64,000 nt of DNA from Streptomyces sp. ASQP_92 (GCF_025399895.1 NZ_JAODUA010000001.1:992001-1056000); one strand, 5' to 3'; shown: positions 37,481-46,294, counted from the first letter of the stretch. Made by a program: numbers and translations. Notes: a model not told the origin generated them from the letters alone.

Positions 37481-38992
37481 TCACCGCGAGCCGCGGAAGT
37501 CGTCCCCCTCCACGATCAGGCCGGCCACCAGCGCGCCTGACATCCCGGCGTGCGCGAGCCCGCCCCCGGGGTGCGCCCAGCCGCCCGCCGTGTAGAGCCC
37601 GGGCAGTCCCGTGGTGTTGGCCGGGTGCAGGAACGCGGCCCCGGCCCCGGCGAGGGAGGGCGCGGGGACCGAACCGCCCTCGGCGCCGGTCACCCGCGCG
37701 AGATCGACCGGGGTGCGTGCCTCGTGCCACAGCAGCCGCTCGCGCAGGCCGGGCACGGCCCGCTCGGCGGCCGCGATCAGCTCGTCCGTGTACCGCAGGA
37801 CGAGCTGATCGTCCGTCCAGTCCACCGGGCCGTGCGGCGCGACGGTCGCCGTCAGCGTCACCGCCTCGTGGTCCTCGTCCGGGCGCACCGCCGGGTCGTC
37901 GGGGCGCAGCACCGTGACCGTGGGCCGCTCGGTGTGCGGGCCCGCGAAGGCCGTCCGGGCCTCGGCGGCGGCGTCCGGAGAGTGCACCACCGTGCGGTGC
38001 GCGGCGTCCGCGGGGCGTCCGCCGCGCAGCGCCAGCAGCACGGTGAAGCGGCTCGGCCGGAGCCCGGCCGAGGGCCGCACCCGGCCCGCCTCCCACAACT
38101 CCCGCTCCGGCAGCATCCGTTGGAGGCCGCGCGGATCCGCGCCGCACACCACGTGGTCCGCCTCGATCGCGGTGCCGTCGGCCAGCTCGACGCCGGCCGC
38201 CCGGCCGTCCTTCTCGCGGATCAGCCGCACCTCGGCGCCGAAGACGAACTCCACCTTCCTGGCCCGACAGCGCTCGTACACCGCACGCGCCAGCTCCCGC
38301 ATGCCGCCGCGCACATACCAGCTGCCGAAGGTCTGCTCCATGTACGGCAGGACGGCCGCGGAGGCGGGAGCCGTGCCCGGGTCCAGGCCGTACTCCAGCG
38401 CGTAACCCTCCAGGAGCGCGCCGAGTCGGCCGCCACCCAGCTCCCACGCGGCCACCTCGCCCAGCGTGGTCGCCTGCCGGGGCGCGCGCAGCAGGCGGCG
38501 CTGCTTGAGCGCGGGGTAGGGCTCGCGGGCCAGCACCTCCCAGTTGGGCCACAGCGGCTCCTCCAGGAGCGGCCTGCGGGTGCGGTCCCAGGCCTCGCGG
38601 GCCCGGACCAGGAAGGCACCCCACCGCTCGCCGGCGCCCGCGCCCAGCGCGTCGTCCAGCGCGGACATCACGCCCGCCCGCGAGGCGTTGGGCAGCTCGA
38701 CCTCGGTGGCGTCGGCGAACACATGGCGCGCGGCCGGATCCACCGGCGCCAGCTCCACCACGCTCTCCAGCGGCTCCTTGCCGGTCTTCACGAACAGGTC
38801 GCGGTAGACGGCGGGCAGCCGCAGCAGACCGGGGCCGGTGTCGAAGACGAACCCGTCACGCTCGAACCGCCCCAGAGCGCCGCCATAGGTCGACGAGCGT
38901 TCGTACACCGTCACCCGGTGGCCTGCCACGGCCAGCCGGGCGGCAGCCGCCATGGCGCCCGCGCCGGCGCCGATCACCACAATCCGTGCCAT
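37481..38992 (-). CDS. Phytoene desaturase-like FAD-dependent oxidoreductase
   Basis: 503 residues. Dinucleotide-binding VVIGAGAGAMAAAARLAVAGHRVTVYE with the ERSSTYGG region, and the C-terminal AANTTGLPGLYTAGGWAHPGGGLAHAGMSG typical of CrtI-like and other isoprenoid desaturases or saturases. No other carotenoid gene is nearby, so the substrate is open. ATG 38992 is taken as start; GTG 39022 lies 1 bp after the DUF4126 stop (TGAGGTG) and is the alternative if translation is coupled. Confidence 0.85.
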   Translation of the reverse strand: MARIVVIGAGAGAMAAAARLAVAGHRVTVYERSSTYGGALGRFERDGFVFDTGPGLLRLPAVYRDLFVKTGKEPLESVVELAPVDPAARHVFADATEVELPNASRAGVMSALDDALGAGAGERWGAFLVRAREAWDRTRRPLLEEPLWPNWEVLAREPYPALKQRRLLRAPRQATTLGEVAAWELGGGRLGALLEGYALEYGLDPGTAPASAAVLPYMEQTFGSWYVRGGMRELARAVYERCRARKVEFVFGAEVRLIREKDGRAAGVELADGTAIEADHVVCGADPRGLQRMLPERELWEAGRVRPSAGLRPSRFTVLLALRGGRPADAAHRTVVHSPDAAAEARTAFAGPHTERPTVTVLRPDDPAVRPDEDHEAVTLTATVAPHGPVDWTDDQLVLRYTDELIAAAERAVPGLRERLLWHEARTPVDLARVTGAEGGSVPAPSLAGAGAAFLHPANTTGLPGLYTAGGWAHPGGGLAHAGMSGALVAGLIVEGDDFRGSR

Positions 38993-39023
38993 GCCGGCGA
39001 CTTTATCCGCCGCCACTGACACC

Positions 39024-39695
39024 TCACCCCGGAGGCCGGGGAACCCCCGCCGAAGCCAGCCGCTTCTCCTCCCGGCGCTGCGCCCTGCGCCGCCGGAACC
39101 GGCGGATCCTCCGCCACAGGACGACCAGTATCACGATGCCGACAAGCAGCAGGGCGCCCGCGATCACGGCCGCCGCGAGCGGATGGAAGACCGCGAAACT
39201 GATGATCCCGGCGACCCCGAGGTCCTCCGCCGTGCTCAGCGCGATGTTGCTGAACGGCTCGGGCGAGGTGTTCACCGCCATCCGCGTCCCGGCCTTGACC
39301 AGATGGCTCATCAGCGCGGTCGAACCGCCCACGGCGCCGGCCGCGAGATCCGGCAGCGAACCGTTCTGCCCGGCGAGCAGCGCGCCGACGACCGCGCCCG
39401 CGATCGGCCGGATCACCGTGTGCACGGAGTCCCAGACCGAGTCCACGTACGGGATCTTGTCCGCGACCGCCTCGCAGAGGAAGAGAACGCCGGCCACGAT
39501 CAGGACGTCGGGCCGCTGGAGCGCGTCGGGCACCTCGTCGGTGAGTCCGGTGGCGCCGAAGATGCCGAGCAGCAGGACCACCGCGTACGCGTTGATCCCG
39601 CTCGCCCAGCCGCTGGTGAACACGAGCGGGAGTACGGACACGGTCGCGATCGTAGCCAGATTCGCGCGGCCGGGTCTGGGGTTGTGCACGGACAT
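39024..39695 (-). CDS. DUF4126 domain membrane protein
   Basis: 223 residues. Hydrophobic segments and the conserved phrase SGWASGINAYAVVLLLGI...LQRPDVLIVAGVLFLCEAVADKIPYVDSVWD identify DUF4126, a polytopic inner-membrane family of unknown function. The C-terminus is a highly basic tail (RRRRAQRREEKR). ATG 39695; the alternative upstream ATG adds only low-complexity sequence. It is immediately followed by the desaturase gene. Two degenerate MacR-like boxes lie just upstream. Confidence 0.85.
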   Translation of the reverse strand: MSVHNPRPGRANLATIATVSVLPLVFTSGWASGINAYAVVLLLGIFGATGLTDEVPDALQRPDVLIVAGVLFLCEAVADKIPYVDSVWDSVHTVIRPIAGAVVGALLAGQNGSLPDLAAGAVGGSTALMSHLVKAGTRMAVNTSPEPFSNIALSTAEDLGVAGIISFAVFHPLAAAVIAGALLLVGIVILVVLWRRIRRFRRRRAQRREEKRLASAGVPRPPG

Positions 39696-39696
39696 C

Positions 39697-39738
39697 TGAG
39701 TATCCGTACCTAGACGGCCAGATGAGTACCCGCACGGA
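39697..39738. promoter_or_regulatory. Two direct repeats resembling MacR boxes upstream of the DUF4126 gene
   Basis: TGAGTATCCGTACCTA (39697-39712) and TGAGTACCCGCACGGA (39723-39738), 26 bp apart, each match 11 of the 14 defined positions of the reported MacR consensus TGAGTAC-NN-GTACTCA. A macRS-type pair is encoded in this window at 15.9-17.8 kb. Binding is inferred. Confidence 0.4.
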
Positions 39739-39880
39739 TGGGCTCCCACCTGCGCAGAAGGGAAGGTGGAGGCCACGGAAGGGGCGCGGCGCCGGTACCG
39801 CCGACACGGGGCGGCGGAACCGGCGCGGCTCCCCGGACGTGACGGGGGTGGGGGAGACCCGGGGGGACGTACGGGGGAAG

Positions 39881-39928
39881 CGCCGGGCCGGTGTGGTTCA
39901 AGGGGGATTGAACCGCACCGGCCCGGCG
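39881..39928 (-). terminator. Terminator of the ABC/YhgE/TetR operon
   Basis: A 21-bp stem (39881-39901 with 39908-39928, one G-U pair) around a 6-nt loop. It begins 23 bp beyond the tetR stop on the minus strand. One of the strongest hairpins in the window. Confidence 0.9.
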
Positions 39929-39950
39929 TCCGCGCGTTCCTGGGCCTCCG

Positions 39951-40574
39951 TCAGCGCCCGCCGACCCGGCCGTGCAGCAGCCGGGAGAGCGCCGCGTGGA
40001 CGTCGTCCAGGGAGCGCTCGCTCTGGAAGGCCTGCCAGTCGAGCGCGGCCACCAGGACCATGCCGACCAGGGCCGCCGCCGTGAGCGGGATGTCGATCTC
40101 CTCGCTCAGCTCGCCCTCGGCGACCGCGTCCCGAAGGACCGTCTCCACCACGGCCACCGCCTCCCGGCGCACCACCAGGAGCGTCGACTGCCAGGCCCGG
40201 TTGGTGCGCCACAGCTCGGCCACGTAGAGCTGGGTGAAGGCCGGGTAGCGGTCGATGAACCCGAGGCCGGCCCGGATCATCGCGTCCAGGGCCTCGATCC
40301 TGGTCCCGCCCCGCTCGGCGGTCTCGTCCGCGGCCGCCTGCAAGGACGCGGTCAGCAGACCCACGCCGTGGCGCAGCAGCTCCTCGAAGAGTTCGGTCTT
40401 GCTCTTGAAGTTGTAGTAGACCGTGCCCTTGGCGACGCCGGCCCGCTCGGCGATCTCGTCGACGGTGGTGGCCGAGAAGCCCTGCTCGGCGATGAGCGTC
40501 ACGGCGGCCTCGTACAGCTTCTGCCGGGTCGCCTGGCGTCTGGTGCTGCTGCTGTCCATGGCGTCGATTCTCAC
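39951..40574 (-). CDS. TetR family transcriptional regulator
   Basis: 207 residues from GTG 40574. HTH near the N-terminus: LYEAAVTLIAEQGFSATTVD, then IAERAGVAKGTVYYNFKSKTEL. GTG 40574 overlaps the yhgE TGA (GTGA) and has GGAG 8 bases upstream; ATG 40559 is the alternative. Third gene of an ABC-ATPase/YhgE/TetR operon. It probably represses this operon at the palindrome 43455-43480. The effector is likely a membrane-active or hydrophobic compound. Confidence 0.92.
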   Translation of the reverse strand: MRIDAMDSSSTRRQATRQKLYEAAVTLIAEQGFSATTVDEIAERAGVAKGTVYYNFKSKTELFEELLRHGVGLLTASLQAAADETAERGGTRIEALDAMIRAGLGFIDRYPAFTQLYVAELWRTNRAWQSTLLVVRREAVAVVETVLRDAVAEGELSEEIDIPLTAAALVGMVLVAALDWQAFQSERSLDDVHAALSRLLHGRVGGR

Positions 40575-42655
40575 AGGCTCAGCTCCGGATGCAGGCGGTC
40601 GAGCGACCAGACCTGCTTGTGCCGGGCGGACAGCGCGGTGAGTGCGAGGGCACCCGCCGTGAAGGCCGCGAGGACCGCGCAGCCCTGCCAGACCACGCCC
40701 AGATCGCCGCCGGTGATCAGCCTGCGGAGCCCGTCCACGACGTAACTCATCGGCAGATAGGGGTGGATGGCGTTGAAGAAGGCCGGACTGGTCTGGACGG
40801 GGTAGGTGCCGCCCGCCGAGGTCAGCTGGAGCATCAGCAGGGCCAGCACCAGGATGCGTCCGGCCGCCCCGAACTTGGCGTTCAGCCACTGCACGATCGC
40901 GGTGAAGCAGCAGGAGGCCAGCGCCAGATAGCCCAGCGTCCCCGCGGTCCGCTCCATTTCGAGACCGAGCCCGAAGTGCAGCACCGACATCAGCGCGGCG
41001 ATCTGGGCCAGCCCGATGGCCGCCACCGGCAGCCAGCCCGCGAGGGCGATCCGCCAGGCCGAGGCCCCGGCCGCGAGCGCGCGCCGGTTGAGCGGCTGGA
41101 TCAGCATGTACGCGACCATCGCGCCCACCCACAGGGAGAGCGGGATGAAGTACGGGGCGAAGCCGGTGCCGTAGTTGGGCGCCTTGTGCATCGCCTGGGA
41201 GGCCAGCTTGACCGGGTCGGCCATCACCTCGGTGCGCTGGTCGCGCTGCTGCTTGTCGTAGTCGGGGATCTTTCCGACGCCGTCGTGCAGGCCGTTCGAG
41301 AGCTGGACCGAGCCGTCGGAGAGCTTGACGATCCCGCCGTCCAGCGCGCCCGCGCCCTTCTTCAGCTTGCCGACGCCCGTGTCGAGGTCGGTGGAGCCCT
41401 TCTTGGCGGTGCCGAGCCCGGTGTGGATGTCGGCCGCGCCCTTGGCGACGTCGTGCGCGCCCTTGTTGAGCTTGTTGATGTCGGCGATCCTCTTGTCGAG
41501 GTCGGCCGAGAGGTGCGGCGCCTTCGCGGCCAGGTCCCTGGCCTTGGTCTGGAGGTCGGCGAGGCTCTTTTCGAGCTTCTTGAGGTCACCCCCCTGGTCC
41601 TTGACGAGGTTGTTGACGTCCGCGGTAAGGGTCGCGCCGGTGGCCATCGCCTTCTTGGCCTCCTTGAGCGTGGGGCAGACCTGGCCTTCGGTGGACTTGT
41701 CCACACAGAGGTGCTGATAGAGGGCGTCGAGGTCCTGGGAGGCCTTGCGGGTGCCGGACGCGGCGACGGGCGCGAGGTCGATGATCCTCTGGAGGTGGTC
41801 GCGCACCGGCTGGATCGAGTCCGCGAGCAGCTTCGCCGCGTCGCCGACCGTCTTGCCGTTGTCCTTGAGGTACGGACGCGCCTGGCCGGCCACCGCGTTG
41901 GCCTCGTCCGCGAGCTGCTGGGTGCCCTCGGCGACCTGCCGTGCGCCGCTCGCCAGGGTGCCGGCGCCGGTGTCGAGCTTCGTGATCCCTCCGGCCAGCT
42001 TGCCGCTGCCGTCCTTGGCGTCACTGAGCCCGTCCGCCAGCGCCTTGGATCCGTCCTTGGCCTTGCCGAGCCCGTCCTTGAGGTCGCCCGCGCCCTTGGC
42101 CGCCTTCTCGGTCTGGTCGTGGAGGTCGCCGAACGAGATGAAGATCTTGTCGAGGAAGGAGCGCGAGGCCTTGGTGGAGGCGGCGGCGCGCACCTCGGCG
42201 AACACCGTGCGGGAGATCGAGCCCACGATGTAGTTGTTCGCGTCGTTGGTGTGCACCTGGAGCGCGCCGGTCTCGGGGGAGTCCCCGGAGCTGGACGCGA
42301 TCCTCTGGCTGAAGTCGGACGGCACCGTCAACGACAGGTAGTACGTGCCCTTTTCGAGCCCCTCGCGCGCCTCGGCGTCACTGACCTCGTGCCATTCGAA
42401 GGTCTTGCTGTCGCGGAGCTTCTTGCTGAGCTCCCTGCCCACCTGGAGCTTCTGCCCCGCGGCCTCGGCCCCCTTGTCGTCGTCGACCAGGGCCACGGGT
42501 ATGCGGTCCAGGCGGCTGTAGGGGTCCCAGAACGAGCACAGGTAGAGCGCGCCGTACAGCAGCGGCAGCAGGAGGAGCGCGACCAGAGCGGCCCGCGGCA
42601 GCTTCCCCCTGCCGAACCGCTTCAGCTCAAGCGCTGCCAGTCGTGGCGAACGCAT
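40571..42655 (-). CDS. YhgE/Pip-family membrane protein (ABC-2-like exporter subunit)
   Basis: 694 residues. One N-terminal helix with the YhgE start motif (ALVALLLLPLLYGALYLCSFWDPY), a roughly 430-residue extracytoplasmic region rich in Lys, Asp and Gly with heptad-like helical repeats (GAGDLKDGLGKAKDGSKALA and related), and five or six C-terminal helices of the ABC-2 type. The name comes from phage infection protein homologues. With the preceding ATPase gene (29-bp overlap) it likely forms an export system for a lipid, peptide or drug. Substrate unknown. Confidence 0.9.
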   Translation of the reverse strand: MRSPRLAALELKRFGRGKLPRAALVALLLLPLLYGALYLCSFWDPYSRLDRIPVALVDDDKGAEAAGQKLQVGRELSKKLRDSKTFEWHEVSDAEAREGLEKGTYYLSLTVPSDFSQRIASSSGDSPETGALQVHTNDANNYIVGSISRTVFAEVRAAASTKASRSFLDKIFISFGDLHDQTEKAAKGAGDLKDGLGKAKDGSKALADGLSDAKDGSGKLAGGITKLDTGAGTLASGARQVAEGTQQLADEANAVAGQARPYLKDNGKTVGDAAKLLADSIQPVRDHLQRIIDLAPVAASGTRKASQDLDALYQHLCVDKSTEGQVCPTLKEAKKAMATGATLTADVNNLVKDQGGDLKKLEKSLADLQTKARDLAAKAPHLSADLDKRIADINKLNKGAHDVAKGAADIHTGLGTAKKGSTDLDTGVGKLKKGAGALDGGIVKLSDGSVQLSNGLHDGVGKIPDYDKQQRDQRTEVMADPVKLASQAMHKAPNYGTGFAPYFIPLSLWVGAMVAYMLIQPLNRRALAAGASAWRIALAGWLPVAAIGLAQIAALMSVLHFGLGLEMERTAGTLGYLALASCCFTAIVQWLNAKFGAAGRILVLALLMLQLTSAGGTYPVQTSPAFFNAIHPYLPMSYVVDGLRRLITGGDLGVVWQGCAVLAAFTAGALALTALSARHKQVWSLDRLHPELSL

Positions 42656-43406
42656 CCGCCGCCCCCTCCTTGTCCGTGGCCCCGTCCCCGGCGCCGGATC
42701 CTGTCGTGCGTACGGTGGTGTCGGCCTCGGCGGGCGACTCGCTGCACACCGCGAGCACGGTGATGCCCGAGTCCGCGATCGAGCGCAGCAGCGCCCAGGC
42801 GGCGGCGCGTTCCCCGTCCGCGAGCTTCATGTCGGTGTCGTCGACCGCGAGCAGCCGCGGCTGCTGGATCAGCGCGAGCGCCACCGTGAGCCGCAGCGCC
42901 TCCAGGCGTTCGAGGTCGCGCACGGCGGTGGCCTCGCGCTTGGGCAGCGAGGCGAGGTCGAGGCCGGCCGCGGCGAGCGCCTGGTCGATCAGGGCGCGGG
43001 ACTCGGCCCGGCGGGTGGCGGGGGAGCGCAGCAGCGCCCGCACCGAACCGCCGTAGCGATGCCTCAGCATCACGCGCTCGCGCAGGTGCTCGGCGACCGT
43101 GAAGGCCGGGTCGAGCTCGCTGACGCCGGGCACATGGGCGAGCGCGCTGATCCGCCGCACGGCCGCCATCTTGCGCGGCAGCGGGTGGCCGGCCACCTCG
43201 GCCCGGCCCTCGGCGGGCTTCATGCGGCCGGTGAGGGCGAGCAGCAGGCAGGTGCGGCCGGAGCCGGAGGGGCCCGTGACCGCGATCAGCGAACCGGGCC
43301 CGGCGTCGACGCCGACCCCCCTGAAGGCCCAGCCGCGCGGCCCTTTGAGCCCGAAGTCCTCGGCGCGGATCGCGGCGCCGGTCACGTCCGCGTGCGAACT
43401 CTCCAC
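42627..43406 (-). CDS. Degenerate ABC-type ATPase partner of YhgE
   Basis: 259 residues. Walker A GPSGSGRTC has Arg51 for the invariant Lys. The LSGGQ signature is not recognisable (RDLERLEALRLTVALAL about 163-179). The Walker B strand LLAVDD reads AVDDTD, with Asp190 where the catalytic Glu is normal, and no H-loop His is evident. It may be a non-hydrolysing or regulatory NBD. It overlaps yhgE by 29 bp. ATG 43406 lies 49 bp from the TetR-type operator. Confidence 0.85.
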   Translation of the reverse strand: MESSHADVTGAAIRAEDFGLKGPRGWAFRGVGVDAGPGSLIAVTGPSGSGRTCLLLALTGRMKPAEGRAEVAGHPLPRKMAAVRRISALAHVPGVSELDPAFTVAEHLRERVMLRHRYGGSVRALLRSPATRRAESRALIDQALAAAGLDLASLPKREATAVRDLERLEALRLTVALALIQQPRLLAVDDTDMKLADGERAAAWALLRSIADSGITVLAVCSESPAEADTTVRTTGSGAGDGATDKEGAADAFATTGSA

Positions 43407-43454
43407 ATTCCCCCCTGCTCTGCGCGTCCCCGGGCCGGAACCCCGGCCCCATTC

Positions 43455-43480
43455 TTTTGAACTGACTGGTCAGTACAAAA
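43455..43480. promoter_or_regulatory. TetR-type operator between ABC/YhgE operon and HEPN gene
   Basis: TTTTG-A-ACTGAC-TG-GTCAGT-A-CAAAA is a 26-bp inverted repeat, perfect except for the two A positions. It lies inside the region shared by the divergent operon and the HEPN gene, 49 bp from the ABC start. It fits autoregulation by the TetR encoded at the end of that operon. Confidence 0.75.
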
Positions 43481-43607
43481 GATAGCCCGAACCCCTATGC
43501 GAGGCAAAGCGCCAGCTCAGCGACGCATCCGGGTCGATTGTCAGTGGTGACCCTCACGATGGACACATACGGCCACAGTGCCGTCACACGACGACAGGAG
43601 GTTCGTC

Positions 43608-44147
43608 ATGGCCAGCTCCCACGCAGCAGCTGTACCCCGGCGCCGCGCAAGCAGCCCTGCCCCCTCACTGAACGGTGCCGCAACCGACGTCCACCCCGTG
43701 CTGCGCCGGGCCGGCGCACCACCCGCCGCCCTGGACCTGCTCGCCCAGGCCCGCGGCGGCCTCGACGAGGCCGCCGTCCTGGACGCCCCCAACGAGCGGT
43801 ACGCCACGGCCCATCTGGCCGCCCTGCGCACCGCCGCCGCCGTCCTCGCCGCCCGTGGGCGGCCCGAGACCACCCCGCGCCGGCGCCGGCGCATCCGCAG
43901 CGCCTGGGAAGTGCTGCCGGAGATAGCGCCCGAACTGGCCGAGTGGAGCGCCCTGTTCGCCTCGGGGGCGGACCGGCGGGCCCGCGCCGAGGCCGGCATC
44001 CCGGGCGCGGCCACCACCCGGGACGCCGACGACCTGCTCCGCGACGCGGCGATGTTCCTGCGCCTGGTCGAGCGCCTGCTCGTCCTCCAGCCCGTGCTGC
44101 CCCAGCCCAGGCCGCGCGAGCCGGAGGGGGAGAGGGGGGCGGGCTGA
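43608..44147 (+). CDS. SAV_6107-type HEPN domain protein
   Basis: 179 residues, mostly helical. The core LLAQARGGLDEAA.LDAPNERYATAHLAALRTAAAVLAARG and the C-terminal DADDLLRDAAMFLRLVERLL match SAV_6107 HEPN proteins. It has Arg64-YATA-His69 (RX4H), a pattern like the HEPN ribonuclease motif, but in helix 2 rather than the last helix, so activity is doubtful. AGGAGG precedes ATG 43608. No nucleotidyltransferase partner is adjacent. Divergent from the ABC/YhgE operon. Confidence 0.8.
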   Translation: MASSHAAAVPRRRASSPAPSLNGAATDVHPVLRRAGAPPAALDLLAQARGGLDEAAVLDAPNERYATAHLAALRTAAAVLAARGRPETTPRRRRRIRSAWEVLPEIAPELAEWSALFASGADRRARAEAGIPGAATTRDADDLLRDAAMFLRLVERLLVLQPVLPQPRPREPEGERGAG

Positions 44148-44329
44148 GGCGCCCGGGGGCCAGGCGGGCCGGCGGGGGCTCGACGGGAGGCGGGCCGACC
44201 GCGGCTCGACGAGCCCGGGCACGGCGGCCCGCGCTGATCGGGTACGGACCGGGGAGGCAATAGGGTGGACGGGTCTTCACCCTTCCCACGCCGCGTCCGC
44301 GGCGGCACCGCGCCGAGGAGTCAACTGCC

Positions 44330-45088
44330 GTGTCGGACCCCATGCGCCCCCGCGCCTCCCTTCGTACCGCCGTGGTCTGGGAGGTCCTCAAGGAAGCGCT
44401 CGACCGCCGGGTCCAGGCGACCGGGCGCGCGGCCCTGGACGTCCTGGACACCGGCGGGGGCTCCGGCAACTTCGCGGTCCCGCTGGCCGCACTCGGCCAC
44501 CGCGTCACCGTGGTCGACCCCAGCCCCAACGCGCTGTTCGCGCTGGAGCGCCGGGCCGCCGAGGCCGGGGTGGCCGAGCGGGTCCAGGGCGTCCAAGGCG
44601 ACGTGCTCGGCCTCTTCGACGTGGTCGAGCGCGGCGGCTATGACGCGGTGCTGTGCCACGGCGTCCTGGAGTACGTCGAGGACCCGGCGGAAGGCGTGCG
44701 CAACGCGGTGGACGCGCTGCGGCCCGAGGGCGCGCTCAGCCTGCTCGCCGCGGGTCTCGGCGGCGCGGTGATCTCCCGCGCGCTCGCCGGGCACTTCACC
44801 GAGGCCCAGCACGCGCTCTCCGACCCGGCCGGGCGCTGGGGCGCCGGCGACCCCGTGCCGCACCGGTTCACCGCCGAGCGCCTCACCGAGCTGGTCGGCG
44901 CGGCCGGGGCCACGGCCGGGGCCGTCCACGGCGTGCGGGTCTTCGCCGACCTGGTCCCTGGCGTCCTGGTGGACACCGAGCCGGGCGCCCTGGACGCGCT
45001 GCTCAAGCTGGAGGCGGCCGCCGCCGAACTCCCCGCCTTCCACGCCATCGCCACCCAGCTCCATGTCCTGGGCGAGAAGCGCGGCTGA
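44330..45088 (+). CDS. Class I SAM-dependent methyltransferase
   Basis: 252 residues. SAM motif I is LDTGGGSGNFAVPLAALG, acidic loop VVDPSP, and motif II QGDVLGLFD; AVLCHGVLEYVEDP is motif IV-like. The C-terminus is small and without a DNA- or RNA-binding extension. Substrate unknown. GTG 44330 follows GAGGAGTC. A likely -10 TAGGGT sits at 44265-44270. Confidence 0.9.
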   Translation: MSDPMRPRASLRTAVVWEVLKEALDRRVQATGRAALDVLDTGGGSGNFAVPLAALGHRVTVVDPSPNALFALERRAAEAGVAERVQGVQGDVLGLFDVVERGGYDAVLCHGVLEYVEDPAEGVRNAVDALRPEGALSLLAAGLGGAVISRALAGHFTEAQHALSDPAGRWGAGDPVPHRFTAERLTELVGAAGATAGAVHGVRVFADLVPGVLVDTEPGALDALLKLEAAAAELPAFHAIATQLHVLGEKRG

Positions 45089-45395
45089 CCTTCGCCCCCC
45101 GGCCGGTGCCGCGTCCCGGTGTGGCTCGGATGGCCCGCGGCGGGCTGATCAGCGACGCTGTGCCGCATGGAGTACGCCACAGGCCCCCCGATCGGCGACT
45201 TCGCCCCGTATGATCGGGGGACACCGACCGGCATGACGGATCGACTCTTGGGGAATTGAATCTCCACAGGCGATCCGCCGTGGTGGCCGGGCTGGCGATT
45301 TGGCGTAGAGGGCGGGTGTCACGGGGGCGATTCCCTGCCTATCCTGAAGGGGCCGCATCCGGTCGCCCCCCGCGACCGACGAGTAGGAGGACTCC
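45089..45395 (+). other. Intergenic region upstream of DUF3040 gene
   Basis: 307 bp without a convincing gene. A stem-loop (45185-45193 with 45212-45220, 9 bp) could end the methyltransferase mRNA. TATGAT at 45209-45214 and TATCCT near 45340 are possible -10 boxes, with no clear -35. A 30-codon ATG frame (45167-45259) has no ribosome site and I do not call it a gene. Confidence 0.5.
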
Positions 45396-45785
45396 GTGCC
45401 GCTCTCGGAGCACGAGCAGCGCATGCTCGAGCAGATGGAGCGAGCGCTGTACGCCGAAGATCCCAAGTTCGCGACAGCGCTTGAGGGAAGCGGGCTGCGT
45501 ACGTACACCCGGCGACGGGTCTACCAGGCGGTCGCCGGCTTCCTGGTGGGTATCGCGCTCCTCATGGCAGGAATGGTCGCGCAGCAGATCTGGATCAGTG
45601 TGGTGGGTTTCCTCGTCATGCTCGGATGTGCGGTGCTCGCGGTGACCGGTTGGCGCAAGGCGCCGCGTCCCGGGGAACAGGTGCGTCCGGGTGGCTCTGC
45701 CGGGCCTCGGCAGGTGCGGCAGCGGCGGTCTGTGATGGACCGGATCGAGCAGCGCTGGCAGCGGCGCCGGGATGAGGGGCGCTAG
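45396..45785 (+). CDS. DUF3040 membrane protein
   Basis: 129 residues. MPLSEHEQRMLEQMERALYAEDPKFA is the DUF3040 N-terminus common in actinobacteria; two helices follow (VAGFLVGIALLMAGMVAQ and WISVVGFLVMLGCAVLAVTG), then a basic tail. TAGGAGGACTCC precedes GTG 45396. Function unknown; its position close to the division cluster is conserved in Streptomyces. Confidence 0.92.
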   Translation: MPLSEHEQRMLEQMERALYAEDPKFATALEGSGLRTYTRRRVYQAVAGFLVGIALLMAGMVAQQIWISVVGFLVMLGCAVLAVTGWRKAPRPGEQVRPGGSAGPRQVRQRRSVMDRIEQRWQRRRDEGR

Positions 45786-45810
45786 CCCCGCCCCGTTCTG
45801 ACCTGCACCG

Positions 45811-45845
45811 AAGGGGCGGCCACCTTGACGAGGTGGCCGCCCCTT
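45811..45845. terminator. DUF3040 terminator
   Basis: A 15-bp perfect stem (45811-45825 with 45831-45845) around TGACG, 25 bp after the stop. Strong Rho-independent-like hairpin. Confidence 0.92.
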
Positions 45846-45911
45846 CGGCATCCCCGGGGCCGCGCCCCAGCCCCCGAGCCACCTCGCCCCCCAGTTGGTT
45901 CCGGGCCCTCC

Positions 45912-46198
45912 TGGGGCTCCGCCCCAGACCCCGTTCGCGCCTTAAGGGCGCTCGTCCTCAAACGCCGGACGGGCTGAAATGCCCCGATGCGGGCCAGCAC
46001 CGACCCCGCCAGGGGCGCGGGGAACTGCGCGAGAAGCGACCACGGTCCGCAGGATCCAGAGGGGTTAGGGGCGCGGGGAACTGCGCGAGAAGCGACCACG
46101 GTCCGCGGACGGACGAGGTTTTGGGGGCGCGGGGAACTGCGTGAGAAGCGGCCACGGTCCGCAGGCCGAGAGCGGGTTGAGGGGCGCGGGGAACTGCG
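45912..46198. repeat. Composite intergenic repeat, locus D (1 module II, 4 copies module I), reversed
   Basis: This sits between the convergent DUF3040 and transglutaminase gene ends. Reverse module II core 45951-45970 with its hairpin GGGGCTCCGCCCC at 45913-45925. Reverse module I cores at 46011-46029, 46067-46085, 46123-46141 and 46180-46198, spaced 56-57 bp as in locus A. No coding sequence. Confidence 0.9.
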
Positions 46199-46212
46199 CG
46201 ACCAGCCCAGTA

Positions 46213-46294
46213 CGGCCCGCACCCGAACGCGAAGCCCCCCGGGCAGCCCCGCACGGCCCGCACCCGAACGCGAAGCCCCCCGGGCAGCCCCGCA
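46213..46294. repeat. Perfect 41-bp tandem repeat (2 units) with degenerate continuation
   Basis: Units 46213-46253 and 46254-46294 are identical (cggcccgcacccgaacgcga at the start of each). Degraded copies of the same words (gaacgcgaagccccc, cccgcacccaaacgcgaagc) continue to about 46400, next to the transglutaminase stop. Non-coding. Confidence 0.9.

Noticed and set aside
45167..45259. 30-codon ATG frame between the methyltransferase and DUF3040 genes
   Set aside because: No ribosome site, no recognisable motif, and it overlaps a hairpin. Kept only as part of the intergenic note.
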